Part shown: positions 1 to 7,960 of the stretch, piece after piece | Position numbering within the stretch: the first letter of the stretch is position 1 | Layout of the letters: the number at the start of each line of letters is the position of its first letter | Made by a program: the position numbers and the translations under genes | Notes under the pieces: model-generated | The model's input: only the letters and a program-made list of their open reading frames with translations | What the model was told of the DNA's origin: nothing | The model's database searches: none | NCBI GenBank assembly: GCA_013388835.1 | Contig: JACAEL010000026.1 | Location: forward strand, 1 to 64,000 | From: Candidatus Thorarchaeota archaeon | Lineage (GTDB): Archaea > Asgardarchaeota > Thorarchaeia > Thorarchaeales > Thorarchaeaceae | DNA length: 64,000 nucleotides | Direction of reading: 5' to 3'

Positions 1-937
1 CCTTAGACCACGCCCAGACCTCGTAGTTCATCCAGTACTCGGAGATGCCTATCTTCTTGTAGAACTCGTAGTCGGTGGGCACGTTCGTCTTCGGCCAGCG
101 AGTCATCACTAGCGGCCAGTTGCCACCCTGTACCATCACACACCTGTCGGCAATGCCCATCTCATGTTTCGACACATCCCATGTCGGCTTCACAATGTCA
201 TCCCAGTTCTGACCGCCATAGGCGACGACGGTCTTGTAGTGCGGATGGGGGACCATCTTGATAGCGGCCTTCGTGATTATGCCCATCGAACCCTGAGAGC
301 CCAAGAACAGTCCATCTGGATTCGGGCCCAGCCCCCATCTGTAGTAGGGCTTTGCGCCTTCCAGAGCCCACGAACCCGTCCTGAAGATCTCTCCGGTGGG
401 CAACACAACCTCAAGACCCATGATCATGTCCGCCTGTGGTCCATACACGCCAGTCACTAGCGAGAAGCCCCGCTCAATGGCGTCACCCAGAACAGTGGCG
501 GCCGGCGGTGCCCCATCGGGAATTGGTGGTGCCCATTCAGGGTACTTGGTCTTGAAGATCCGCCATGCATCCCCGGACTTGACGCCGGGCTCCACGACCA
601 TGACGCGGTTCTCCGTATCGACCTCCATCCGATTCATTCGGGTCATGTCCATATAGATTCCGCCCGGTTCTATGGCAGGCAGTGCAAAGCCTCCGCTCAG
701 ACCCCCCGCAGCGGGAGTCACCGGACTCAGGTTCTCATTGGCGACTATGAGGATCTTGGACACCTGTTCGGCGTTCTCAGGTCGTACAATGACCTCCGGA
801 ACCACCGCTTCGAGGCCCATGATGCCCCGCGCCATGTAGCTGTGACGCAGTGGCTCGCTAGTTGTGACGTACTTCTCGCCACAAATGGCCTTCAGCTTCT
901 TGACCACTGCGTCAGTAACGCGGTTGTATTCTGTCAC
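1..937 (-). CDS. FAD-binding oxidase, VAO/4-cresol dehydrogenase-like (3' end outside window)
   Basis: I translated this from the minus strand; about 312 residues are visible and the gene runs off the left edge. The start is GTG at 937, with an AGGAGG-type site 8 nt upstream. The N-terminal part has the FAD-binding type 4 pattern of the VAO/PCMH fold: PEVIVRPENAEQVSKIL, then PAAGGLSGG, then a VVEPGVKSGD segment. The stretch GLGPNPDGLFLGSQGSMGI closely resembles the corresponding region of vanillyl-alcohol oxidase and 4-cresol dehydrogenase. The family oxidises alcohols, phenols or 2-hydroxy acids with covalent or non-covalent FAD; the substrate here cannot be read. A TATA-like TTTATGA on the minus strand lies near 1012-1019. 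The superfamily call is firm; the VAO subfamily is likely. Confidence 0.8.
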   Translation of the reverse strand, partial: MTEYNRVTDAVVKKLKAICGEKYVTTSEPLRHSYMARGIMGLEAVVPEVIVRPENAEQVSKILIVANENLSPVTPAAGGLSGGFALPAIEPGGIYMDMTRMNRMEVDTENRVMVVEPGVKSGDAWRIFKTKYPEWAPPIPDGAPPAATVLGDAIERGFSLVTGVYGPQADMIMGLEVVLPTGEIFRTGSWALEGAKPYYRWGLGPNPDGLFLGSQGSMGIITKAAIKMVPHPHYKTVVAYGGQNWDDIVKPTWDVSKHEMGIADRCVMVQGGNWPLVMTRWPKTNVPTDYEFYKKIGISEYWMNYEVWAWSK

Positions 938-1237
938 GAGATAGTCCTCCTTGTGGGGTCAGTATTCCTCCATGGAGTCTTCGATGCTAGGTTGCGGCCA
1001 TAAGAAATCCATCATAAATACGCATCGGGTTGCGGCAGCACCCGACCACATGGTTCACATGACAGACAGTTGGTCCATGATTGATGCATTAGAACACGTG
1101 TTCTACTGCGAACCGAAGATTCATTTACCCGAGTGCGATAGGCGCGCGAAGACTCGCGCAACGCGAGGATGGCTTGCCTAGACAGTCACATCAACCAATC
1201 GAGAGACTCGTCGCATTCCACAGGGGACTTCGAAACC
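938..1237. other. Divergent intergenic region, promoter only
   Basis: The region lies between the flavin oxidase (minus) and the GTPase (plus). It holds the ribosome-binding site and a TATA-like element for the oxidase near 1012-1019. I see no gene or RNA; the short open frames have no protein-like composition. Confidence 0.4.
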
Positions 1238-1855
1238 ATGACTCAGTACAAGCCATGCGACTACAAGGCGTTCATCACTGGGCCCTATCAGTCGGGCAAG
1301 ACTCACCTCATTCACACCCTAGACCCAGACGCCATATCCATCGAGAGGCCGATGTTACGACCCCATCGAGGTCACTTGGGCAGCACAACTGCTGGATTCG
1401 ACCTAGGCCGGGTCGTCTGGCTGCACAAGGACAACAAGGATCTCATACTGCCCAGGAGCGAATACGCAAAGAGCAATGGCCAGTACGCCGGCTGGACAGC
1501 CAAGGAAGTCGAACTACGTGGAGTCCCCGGTTCGCTACAGTACAGGCTAGTGAGAGACGCAATGCGTGCCAGGTCCGACCTCGTGCTCATGGTAGTTGAC
1601 TCGTCTGACCCAGCGATGGCGGCAGACGCGCTCAAGATCCTTGAGGAGACCAGGGAAGGCTCAAACGGTACACACATCGAGTTCATTGCGAACAAGCAGG
1701 ACCGAGAGGATGCCGCATCCCCGCGGGAGGTTGCCTCATGGCTCGGTGTACCAGACGTAATGGGGCTCTCTGCAACCGACTATGAGCAGTGCAAGGAGGC
1801 ACTTGTGGGTGCCCTGAGGAAGCTCGAAAAGAAGAAGAACTCTGAGCCGAAGTGA
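1238..1855 (+). CDS. Small Ras-like GTPase (COG2229/MglA/Arf-like), about 205 residues
   Basis: Predicted GTP-binding switch protein. The P-loop GPYQSGKT is at residues 15-22, a TTAGFDLG switch I-like segment at 50-57, and the G4 motif NKQD at 152-155. The TTxGFDxG form is typical of the archaeal/bacterial predicted GTPases related to MglA and Arf. The G3 motif, usually DxPG, reads GVPG here (95-98), so the Mg-coordinating Asp is missing or displaced; hydrolysis may be slow or need a partner. An open frame extends upstream, but ATG 1238 follows an AGGGGAC site and puts the P-loop at the usual distance from the N terminus. A mutator or effector partner is not adjacent. Asgard genomes are rich in such GTPases. 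Confidence 0.8.
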   Translation: MTQYKPCDYKAFITGPYQSGKTHLIHTLDPDAISIERPMLRPHRGHLGSTTAGFDLGRVVWLHKDNKDLILPRSEYAKSNGQYAGWTAKEVELRGVPGSLQYRLVRDAMRARSDLVLMVVDSSDPAMAADALKILEETREGSNGTHIEFIANKQDREDAASPREVASWLGVPDVMGLSATDYEQCKEALVGALRKLEKKKNSEPK

Positions 1856-2351
1856 CAGGGGATAGTACCGAGGGACAGAGTTCAAGAATACACGGACCAT
1901 AGCGTGCGTATGTCATGTGAAACATGCTGCACCATAGAGAGATATGGGAGGAGGGTGGCGACGGGCCGATTCATATGTATAGATTGCTGGAAGACTGCTG
2001 GCAAAGAGACCAACCGTGACAGACATCGTGTCAATCAGGATGAATGCAAGTGACCTCTTTCGTGTTCGAAGCAAGTCTTTTGAGGGACCAATGACGAATA
2101 GTCAGTGGTGGACCGATGCTGGTACAATGTAGTCGCACGCCCTCTGACTACTGACGCGCTCACCCGTGACCCAGACCGGCGTCGGCCACCGCTCTGCACC
2201 ATGTCAGCCTGAGCAGGTCCTCTTTAGGTCCGCCTCTGCAGCAAGATGGCGGTGCTCGCTCGGGTCCTGCGACTTGAAGAACCGGCAGCACGTTGACTCC
2301 ACACTGGTTGTCCAAGGCCAGTCTTGCTGTACGCCAGTGGATATGCAACTA
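1856..2351. other. Intergenic region with no recognised content
   Basis: About 500 bp lie between the end of the GTPase gene and the end of the converging mutase gene. I find no convincing coding frame, RNA gene, large repeat or hairpin with a T tract. Confidence 0.4.
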
Positions 2352-4070
2352 CTAGAATATCTTCGGCTCGTCCCACTCGCCGTACATCTCACGCCAGACG
2401 TCGAAGATCTCTCCGACGCTCGCGTATGCCTTGACCGCCTCGACTATGTGGGGCATCACGTTGTGACCCTGGTCCGTGGCTCTTCTCAGACCATCGAGCG
2501 CCTCGCGGACTGCTTGGTTGTCGCGCGTGCGTCGTATATGATTGAGCCGTTCAATCTGCTTGCGCTCCACCTCGGGGTCTATCTTCAGCACAGGAATGGA
2601 GATGTCTTCATTCTCCAGGACAAACTCATTGACGCCCACGATGACCCTCTTGCGTTCTTCAATCTCTCGCTGATACCTGAAGGCGGCGTCAGCTATCTCC
2701 TTCTGGAAGAAGCCCTTCTCAATCGCCGCAATCACACCTCCGAGTGCTTCGACTTGGTCAAAGTACTTGTATGCAGCCTCTTCCATCTCATTGGTGAGCG
2801 CTTCGACATAGTATGAGCCAGCGAGAGGGTCAATTGTGTTCGCCACGCCGCTCTCATATGCAAGAACCTGCTGAGTACGAAGGGCCACCCGCACCGCCTC
2901 CTCTGTGGGCAGGCACAGAGCCTCGTCCATCGAGTTGGTGTGCAAGGACTGAGTGCCACCTAGAACTGCTGCCAGGGCCTGGTATGCGGTCCGCACCGCA
3001 TTCACCATCGGTTGCTGTGCGGTGAGAGAACAACCTGCCGTCTGTGTGTGGAACCGAAGCCACAGTGAACGTTCCTTCTTCGCTCCGAACCGTTCCTTCA
3101 TCTCCCTGGCCCAGATCCTGCGAGCTGCACGGTACTTTGCGACCTCCTCAAAGATGTCGTTATGCGCGTTGAAGAAGAAGGAAAGACGCGGGGCGAATGT
3201 GTCTACATCGAGGCCTCTGTCAATACCCGCCTGGACATAGGTCATCCCGTTGAGCAGTGTGAAGGCGAGTTCTTGCACAGCGGTCGAACCGGCCTCGCGA
3301 ATGTGATACCCGGAGATGGAGATGGTATTCCACCGGGGGATGTGCTCAGAGGCGTACTCCATGATGTCAGTGATGATTCGAAGAGATGGTTCAGGAGCGA
3401 GAATCCAGCTCTTCTGAGCCATGTATTCCTTCAAGATGTCGTTCTGTATGGTGCCTCCAATCTGATCTGACGAGACTCCCTGCTTCTGCGCAGCCACCAT
3501 GTACATCGCTAGAAGGATTGACGCTGGCGCATTGATTGTCATGGAAGTGGTGACCTTGTCAAGAGGTATGCCCGAGAAGAGAATCTCCATGTCCTTGAGC
3601 GTGTCCACCGCCACGCCCAGCTTTCCCACCTCGCCATGTGCAAGTGGATGGTCGGACTCTCTTGCAAAGATTGTTGGGAGATGGAAGGCCACGCTCAGAC
3701 CAGTCTGGCCATTGGCGAGCAGGAACTTGTACCGTGCGTTCGACTCCTCGGCAGTCCCCATACCTGAGAACTGCCTCATGGTCCACAGCCTCCCACGATA
3801 CATCGTCGCCTGGACCCCTCGCGTGTACGGATACTGGCTTGGAAAGCCGAGGTCCCGTAGATAGTCGAAGTCCGGAATGTCCACAGGCGTGTAGAGTCGT
3901 CTCACAGGAACACTGGAAGTGGACACGAACTCGGAGCGCCGCTCAGGGTCACGTCGCATCTGCTCTGCGAGAGTAGTTGACTCCCAAGACTCCAGCGCCG
4001 AGCGGATGGCCTCAATCTCGGAGTCCTTCCTCTCAGCACCTCCTTCTTTGCCAGTTCTCAGAACGGCCAT
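2352..4070 (-). CDS. mcmA1: Methylmalonyl-CoA mutase, large (alpha) subunit catalytic domain
   Basis: Cobalamin-dependent interconversion of (R)-methylmalonyl-CoA and succinyl-CoA. The protein carries only the TIM-barrel substrate domain. Recognisable family blocks include [54 protein letters not shown] and [14 protein letters not shown]. It ends at YGEW, so the B12-binding DxHxxG domain must come from a separate small subunit, as is usual in archaea; none is encoded in this window. The frame is open further upstream, but AAGGAG sits 8 nt before ATG 4070 (ATG 4076 is the alternative). A TATA-like element at 4118-4125 supports a start near there. Expected role: propionate, odd-chain or branched amino-acid carbon flow. 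Confidence 0.93.
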   Translation of the reverse strand: MAVLRTGKEGGAERKDSEIEAIRSALESWESTTLAEQMRRDPERRSEFVSTSSVPVRRLYTPVDIPDFDYLRDLGFPSQYPYTRGVQATMYRGRLWTMRQFSGMGTAEESNARYKFLLANGQTGLSVAFHLPTIFARESDHPLAHGEVGKLGVAVDTLKDMEILFSGIPLDKVTTSMTINAPASILLAMYMVAAQKQGVSSDQIGGTIQNDILKEYMAQKSWILAPEPSLRIITDIMEYASEHIPRWNTISISGYHIREAGSTAVQELAFTLLNGMTYVQAGIDRGLDVDTFAPRLSFFFNAHNDIFEEVAKYRAARRIWAREMKERFGAKKERSLWLRFHTQTAGCSLTAQQPMVNAVRTAYQALAAVLGGTQSLHTNSMDEALCLPTEEAVRVALRTQQVLAYESGVANTIDPLAGSYYVEALTNEMEEAAYKYFDQVEALGGVIAAIEKGFFQKEIADAAFRYQREIEERKRVIVGVNEFVLENEDISIPVLKIDPEVERKQIERLNHIRRTRDNQAVREALDGLRRATDQGHNVMPHIVEAVKAYASVGEIFDVWREMYGEWDEPKIF

Positions 4071-4117
4071 CGACATGTCTCCTTTTGGACGAACCTGTGC
4101 TTCGCTCAGCTCACCAG

Positions 4118-4125
4118 ATATTAAG
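4118..4125 (-). promoter_or_regulatory. TATA-like box of the methylmalonyl-CoA mutase gene
   Basis: CTTAATAT on the minus strand would place transcription start about 25 nt downstream, near 4095, giving a leader of about 25 nt before ATG 4070. This contradicts the longer open frame that extends to 4259. A perfect 12-bp palindrome, ACTCGTACGAGT, lies further upstream at 4213-4224. Confidence 0.5.
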
Positions 4126-4324
4126 TGTTCGATTGGCGTGACTCTGTTGCATGAATGGCTCCGACCTGTCGCAAGGGCTGAGACTGGCATATGTGTTCGT
4201 CTTGTGTGCGGTACTCGTACGAGTCGGCCAGCGCGACGACCCTCTGCAACTCCGGACATGACTTCTGCAAGAGTCCGTTCTGGGGAAACGTTAATAACAG
4301 CTCCAAAGCCCGACGCACAGCGCG

Positions 4325-4341
4325 CTAGGCACAGTGCCTAG
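4325..4341. promoter_or_regulatory. 17-bp palindrome upstream of the toroid surface protein
   Basis: CTAGGCAC-a-GTGCCTAG is a perfect 8-1-8 inverted repeat that ends 28 nt before the ATG at 4370. A TTAATAA element lies about 30 nt further upstream (near 4290), so the palindrome would sit at or just after the predicted transcription start. It is a candidate operator or leader hairpin. Confidence 0.45.
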
Positions 4342-4369
4342 AGGATGTCACAGCGGATGGTTTTGACCC

Positions 4370-5578
4370 ATGAACAAGGCCAAGGTTGCATGCGTGACCG
4401 TTGTACTGACTCTCGTACTGCTATCTATAGCTGTCCCGCCGGCTTCTGCGAATCCCGGTACTCGTCTTGACTCCCTGTATGCCTATCTGAATACGAGATA
4501 TGACTCTGCGAACGAAGGTGGCTACTCTGTCTCCGGGGAAGTCATATCCCGGATTGGTTCCACCTACTCTGCTCTGGTCGCGCTTGATGAGCTGGGGTAT
4601 CTCGCAACACGGCCCCCGTTGATTGACCTAGTAAAGACAAAGAACTTCACTACAAAGGTCCAGTACGAGTCTTCGAAGTATGAGATCAAGAACATCAACT
4701 ATGGAGGTTGGGGCGACACCTTCGCAGTGAATGCAACCACAGTGACCACATATCAGGCCTTGAACTTGTGGGAACTGCTGATAAAGCACGACGATATTCC
4801 CAAGATGAGCTTGCTGAACATCAAGATAAACGAGGTCCCAGTCTTCATAAACCGGACACACTCAGTCTCAGGTGGGTTTGCCAACAGACCAAACGGTACA
4901 GCAGATGTCTTGTCCACATTCTACGCACTTTGGTCGCTCGACTATGTGATCAAGAAGAGCCCGCAGTCAAACAACTGGACCACGTGGCTGCCAAACCCTG
5001 ACAACACTACCCAGTGGATACTCAGTTGCATGGATGGCAACGCATTCAAACTCAGTCCTGCTTCTAGGGTCACGGGGGTCACTGCTACAGCAGCAGCTCT
5101 GATGTCTCTCAAGATCCTTGACAAGTTGAACATGCTTAACAATACGCAGGGCATTCGCGACTGGCTTCTTGCACGGCAAGTGCAGACTGTATCGGTCGGT
5201 ATGCATGTGGGCGGTTTCACGGAGGGTGTCGCCACAAACGACACGAATCTCATGAGTTCCTACTTCGCTCTGCTAGGGCTGGACGCCCTTAACGCTCTGG
5301 AACTGGTCAATGCGACTGGTGCGATTGACTTCATACTGGATTGTCAGTCCGCCGATGGCAGCTGGGGTCTGGTTCCTCAGATGACGACGGGCAAGATTGG
5401 GAACATTGGCATTGCAATCAAGGCCCTGAAAATGCTGGAGTCCAACGTCTACGGTCTCTTGCTCGAGCAGGATCCAAACCACCCTGCACCGTCTCTGGTC
5501 GACTGGAGAGTTGTGGTGATTGTCGCCGTGACTGCGACGGCTGTGATTGCTGCAGTCGTGTCGGTGCGGCGCGACTAG
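4370..5578 (+). CDS. Secreted, membrane-anchored alpha/alpha-toroid (prenyltransferase/terpene-cyclase fold) protein
   Basis: 402 residues. Residues 1-27 form a signal peptide with a hydrophobic core ending in PASA. Residues 375-397 form a C-terminal membrane anchor followed by RRD, so most of the protein should face outside. The body shows repeated helical-hairpin units with toroid-type motifs such as STFYALWSLDYV, TATAAALMSLKIL, SSYFALLGLDAL and CQSADGSWGLVP, as in prenyltransferase and squalene-cyclase repeats. N-glycosylation sequons (NxS/T) are frequent. I see no DDxD or DCTAE cyclase motif, so an enzyme role is unsupported; a surface binding or complement-like toroid is as likely. A palindrome lies just upstream. 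Confidence 0.7.
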   Translation: MNKAKVACVTVVLTLVLLSIAVPPASANPGTRLDSLYAYLNTRYDSANEGGYSVSGEVISRIGSTYSALVALDELGYLATRPPLIDLVKTKNFTTKVQYESSKYEIKNINYGGWGDTFAVNATTVTTYQALNLWELLIKHDDIPKMSLLNIKINEVPVFINRTHSVSGGFANRPNGTADVLSTFYALWSLDYVIKKSPQSNNWTTWLPNPDNTTQWILSCMDGNAFKLSPASRVTGVTATAAALMSLKILDKLNMLNNTQGIRDWLLARQVQTVSVGMHVGGFTEGVATNDTNLMSSYFALLGLDALNALELVNATGAIDFILDCQSADGSWGLVPQMTTGKIGNIGIAIKALKMLESNVYGLLLEQDPNHPAPSLVDWRVVVIVAVTATAVIAAVVSVRRD

Positions 5579-5655
5579 TAGTGACTCTTATTAGACCAAT
5601 GTAGTGTGGGATTCGCAGGACGCGCGAGGTAGCAGTCATCCTGCGAGGTGCTTCA

Positions 5656-7230
5656 ATGCCCGACCATACTCCCGACGATGAGAACATTCCGAGATACACC
5701 AGGGGATTCGAGTGGTTCACACATCTTGTGAGAACTGACATGAGAGGACGGCCTTGGAGGAAGCTCGGCCTCTTCTCCTACTATGATGCGCCCTATGTGG
5801 AGAGTGAACGTCTCTACCTGTCGCCAAAACAGGCGATGCTCGCGATGGCGGCTGATGTCAAGAGCCAAGGACGCAATGTGGTCATGGTTGTGGACGCGAT
5901 GGAGAAGGCTGAGATGGGCCTGAGCACAAAGCAGGGCTTCGATCAGTTCATGGAGCTGTACGACGGCATCTTTCCGGACGCGGCAAAGTTCTATTTCGGG
6001 TCACGTGACTCGGACCGCACCTGGCTTCACGACTATCCCTCACTTAAGATTCCACTCCAGTGGGTGATTCAGCACCCTGTGGTCTTTGCAGAGGTGCTCT
6101 CGGACGCATCTCCGGTCGGAGAGATCGTGGGACCTGCTGATGCGTCCTTTGAGGACTTTGCTGGCATGACTGAAGTCCTTGTGGAGAAGCTTGGTCCTCC
6201 CTCGCTGTCAGAGGAAGTACTTGGGAAGATTCGAAGCACTGAGGCAAGCGAGTATGCAGGAGAAGCGGTTGGGCTCCTGACCGTCTTCATCAGTCCAGCG
6301 ACAGCCGTGACGAGAAGCGTTCGATACTTGGGAAAGTTCGTGAGTCTGTTGAAGAACCGGCGGAAGCAAGAGGTGAAGGAAGTCTATGAGGAGTGGGCGC
6401 AGCGCGTGCGCGATGGCTACTCAGAAGAGAATCTGCGAAAGTACTTCGATGACGACCCATCATTTGAGTCCGAGCTCACAAAGGCAGTTGAAGAGGTCCG
6501 TCCTGTGCTCTTGGTCCTTGAGACCCGCGGAACATTGTACGACCTGTTCATGCCGCTCATAACCCAGCAGCTCGTTGAAGTGGTCGGCTACGTACGTCCG
6601 GAAGATCGGCCAAAGGAGGCTGTTGTGTCATCGAGCAGAAAGAGGTCCTCTAGTAGTGACTCGGGGTGGGACAGTGAGGAGCTCGCTTACGAAGAGATTG
6701 ATACGCCTGATGGCGAGTCTGAGGAGAGTATCGCCGGGGCCGTCGCTCCCGACGTAGAGCTCTCTACAGACGTGGAGATGTCCTCTCAGGAGTTCGAGGG
6801 CAAGCCCGAGACAGTCCTGTTCCTAGATGCTGCCACTCACCTGTCCAAGTTCAACCGCTCTTTCAAGTTCTCGCTCAAGATACCGGAGCGCCACCCCAAC
6901 ATGTCGGTGGCAGCGTCCTTCTTCACCCAGCGGGAGAAGATCAGTCAGGCTCTACGAGACGCCGTTGTTGAGTATATGTCAGACAGAGCACTGGTCTTCG
7001 ACCTTCACCCCGACCTGTTTGACGCCGTCACCGCCAACATCCCAATCTCCACAAAGGCGTGGCTCATGGGTCAGCTGCAGGAGATGGAGCGCATTCATGC
7101 CGCTGGGGGCGTGGCGTTCCTCGAATACTATGCTCCGCAGAAAAACAAGTGGACCCTCCGCTCTGTTGATAAGCCGGACCCCAAAGTCATACGTGAGATT
7201 CGGGGCTGGTTCAGAAAGAAAACCGACTGA
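5656..7230 (+). CDS. Uncharacterised soluble protein with acidic/Ser-rich linker, 524 residues
   Basis: I do not recognise this family. Two globular parts flank a low-complexity acidic and serine-rich stretch (about residues 335-380). The N-terminal part (about 1-320) is mixed alpha/beta and then strongly helical and charged around residues 230-275. The C-terminal part (about 390-524) has many aromatic residues and ends in a basic tail (GWFRKKTD). There is no signal peptide or membrane segment. GAGGTG upstream of ATG 5656 is a fair ribosome-binding site. Codon use looks like that of neighbouring genes, so it is a real gene of unknown role. Confidence 0.6.
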   Translation: MPDHTPDDENIPRYTRGFEWFTHLVRTDMRGRPWRKLGLFSYYDAPYVESERLYLSPKQAMLAMAADVKSQGRNVVMVVDAMEKAEMGLSTKQGFDQFMELYDGIFPDAAKFYFGSRDSDRTWLHDYPSLKIPLQWVIQHPVVFAEVLSDASPVGEIVGPADASFEDFAGMTEVLVEKLGPPSLSEEVLGKIRSTEASEYAGEAVGLLTVFISPATAVTRSVRYLGKFVSLLKNRRKQEVKEVYEEWAQRVRDGYSEENLRKYFDDDPSFESELTKAVEEVRPVLLVLETRGTLYDLFMPLITQQLVEVVGYVRPEDRPKEAVVSSSRKRSSSSDSGWDSEELAYEEIDTPDGESEESIAGAVAPDVELSTDVEMSSQEFEGKPETVLFLDAATHLSKFNRSFKFSLKIPERHPNMSVAASFFTQREKISQALRDAVVEYMSDRALVFDLHPDLFDAVTANIPISTKAWLMGQLQEMERIHAAGGVAFLEYYAPQKNKWTLRSVDKPDPKVIREIRGWFRKKTD

Positions 7231-7414
7231 AGACAGCCACAACCGTTCTGTACGGTTCGTCGCCAGTCGGAAACAGATGGACACCGAAGATGTACACAGC
7301 TGCCTCTGTCGTCCTTCACTAAAACCGGAACGCATTCAAGTGGAGGGAGTCGCCGTCCCGTGTTGAATCACCCCCTCTCTCATGTGACTCCACTTCACAC
7401 GGTATTCCCACAAG

Positions 7415-7423
7415 AGATATAAT
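7415..7423 (+). promoter_or_regulatory. TATA box of the AbrB-like gene
   Basis: GATATAATC lies about 45 nt before the TTG start at 7468, with GGAGGT between them. This is the layout of an archaeal promoter with a short leader. Confidence 0.5.
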
Positions 7424-7467
7424 CCCTGCATTCATGATACGGTCGGTCTCAGTCCGGAGGTATCCCA

Positions 7468-7887
7468 TTGAGCAAACCAGACATGACACAGGCTAGGGTC
7501 ATGAAGATCCAGAAGGGCACTGTCATCACATTGCCCAGTGATTTTGTCGATGCCATTGGTCAGCCTTACGCACTAGTTATACTGGTGATGAAAGACAAGA
7601 ACGTGAAGCTCTATCCGGTCGATAGCGGCAATGTGATGTATCTCAAGTTGGAGATAGAGAAGCTAAGCAAGAGCTTCCTTGAGGAGCTCACGATGGTCTT
7701 CGAGAAGGCCGGACTTGAGGACATCCTGTTTACCAGCGGAATCTGTCAGGCTGCGAGTCAGTGCTACTATGAATGCTACTTCACTCCCGAGCAGTTGAAG
7801 ATATCGCCCAGTGACTTGGAGTTGCACATGAAGCAGATATCCGGTGTGCAGAAAGTGATACTGAAGAAGGTCCCGCTAACTGGATAG
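7468..7887 (+). CDS. AbrB/SpoVT-like domain protein, possible transcription factor
   Basis: 139 residues from a TTG start, supported by a GGAGGT site 7 nt upstream. The N-terminal about 45 residues (ARVMKIQKGTVITLPSDFVD followed by an alternating hydrophobic strand) match the swapped-hairpin AbrB/MazE fold, in which strand-turn-LP motifs contact DNA. The rest (about 50-139) is a helical and beta domain with three cysteines around CQAASQCYYEC. It may be a ligand-sensing or metal-binding domain. It precedes the asparagine-synthetase-like gene by 73 nt on the same strand, so joint transcription is possible. The DNA-binding call is by fold only. Confidence 0.55.
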   Translation: MSKPDMTQARVMKIQKGTVITLPSDFVDAIGQPYALVILVMKDKNVKLYPVDSGNVMYLKLEIEKLSKSFLEELTMVFEKAGLEDILFTSGICQAASQCYYECYFTPEQLKISPSDLELHMKQISGVQKVILKKVPLTG

Positions 7888-7960
7888 TGTTGCCTGCGGG
7901 GAAGGCCTGCGTCCAGTCGCCGTCCTACTCACGAGGCGGGACAGACAAGGAGGTCATCCA

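Noticed and set aside
2166-2816. 216-codon plus-strand frame over the end of the mutase gene
   Set aside because: Antisense to conserved mutase sequence and no family features.
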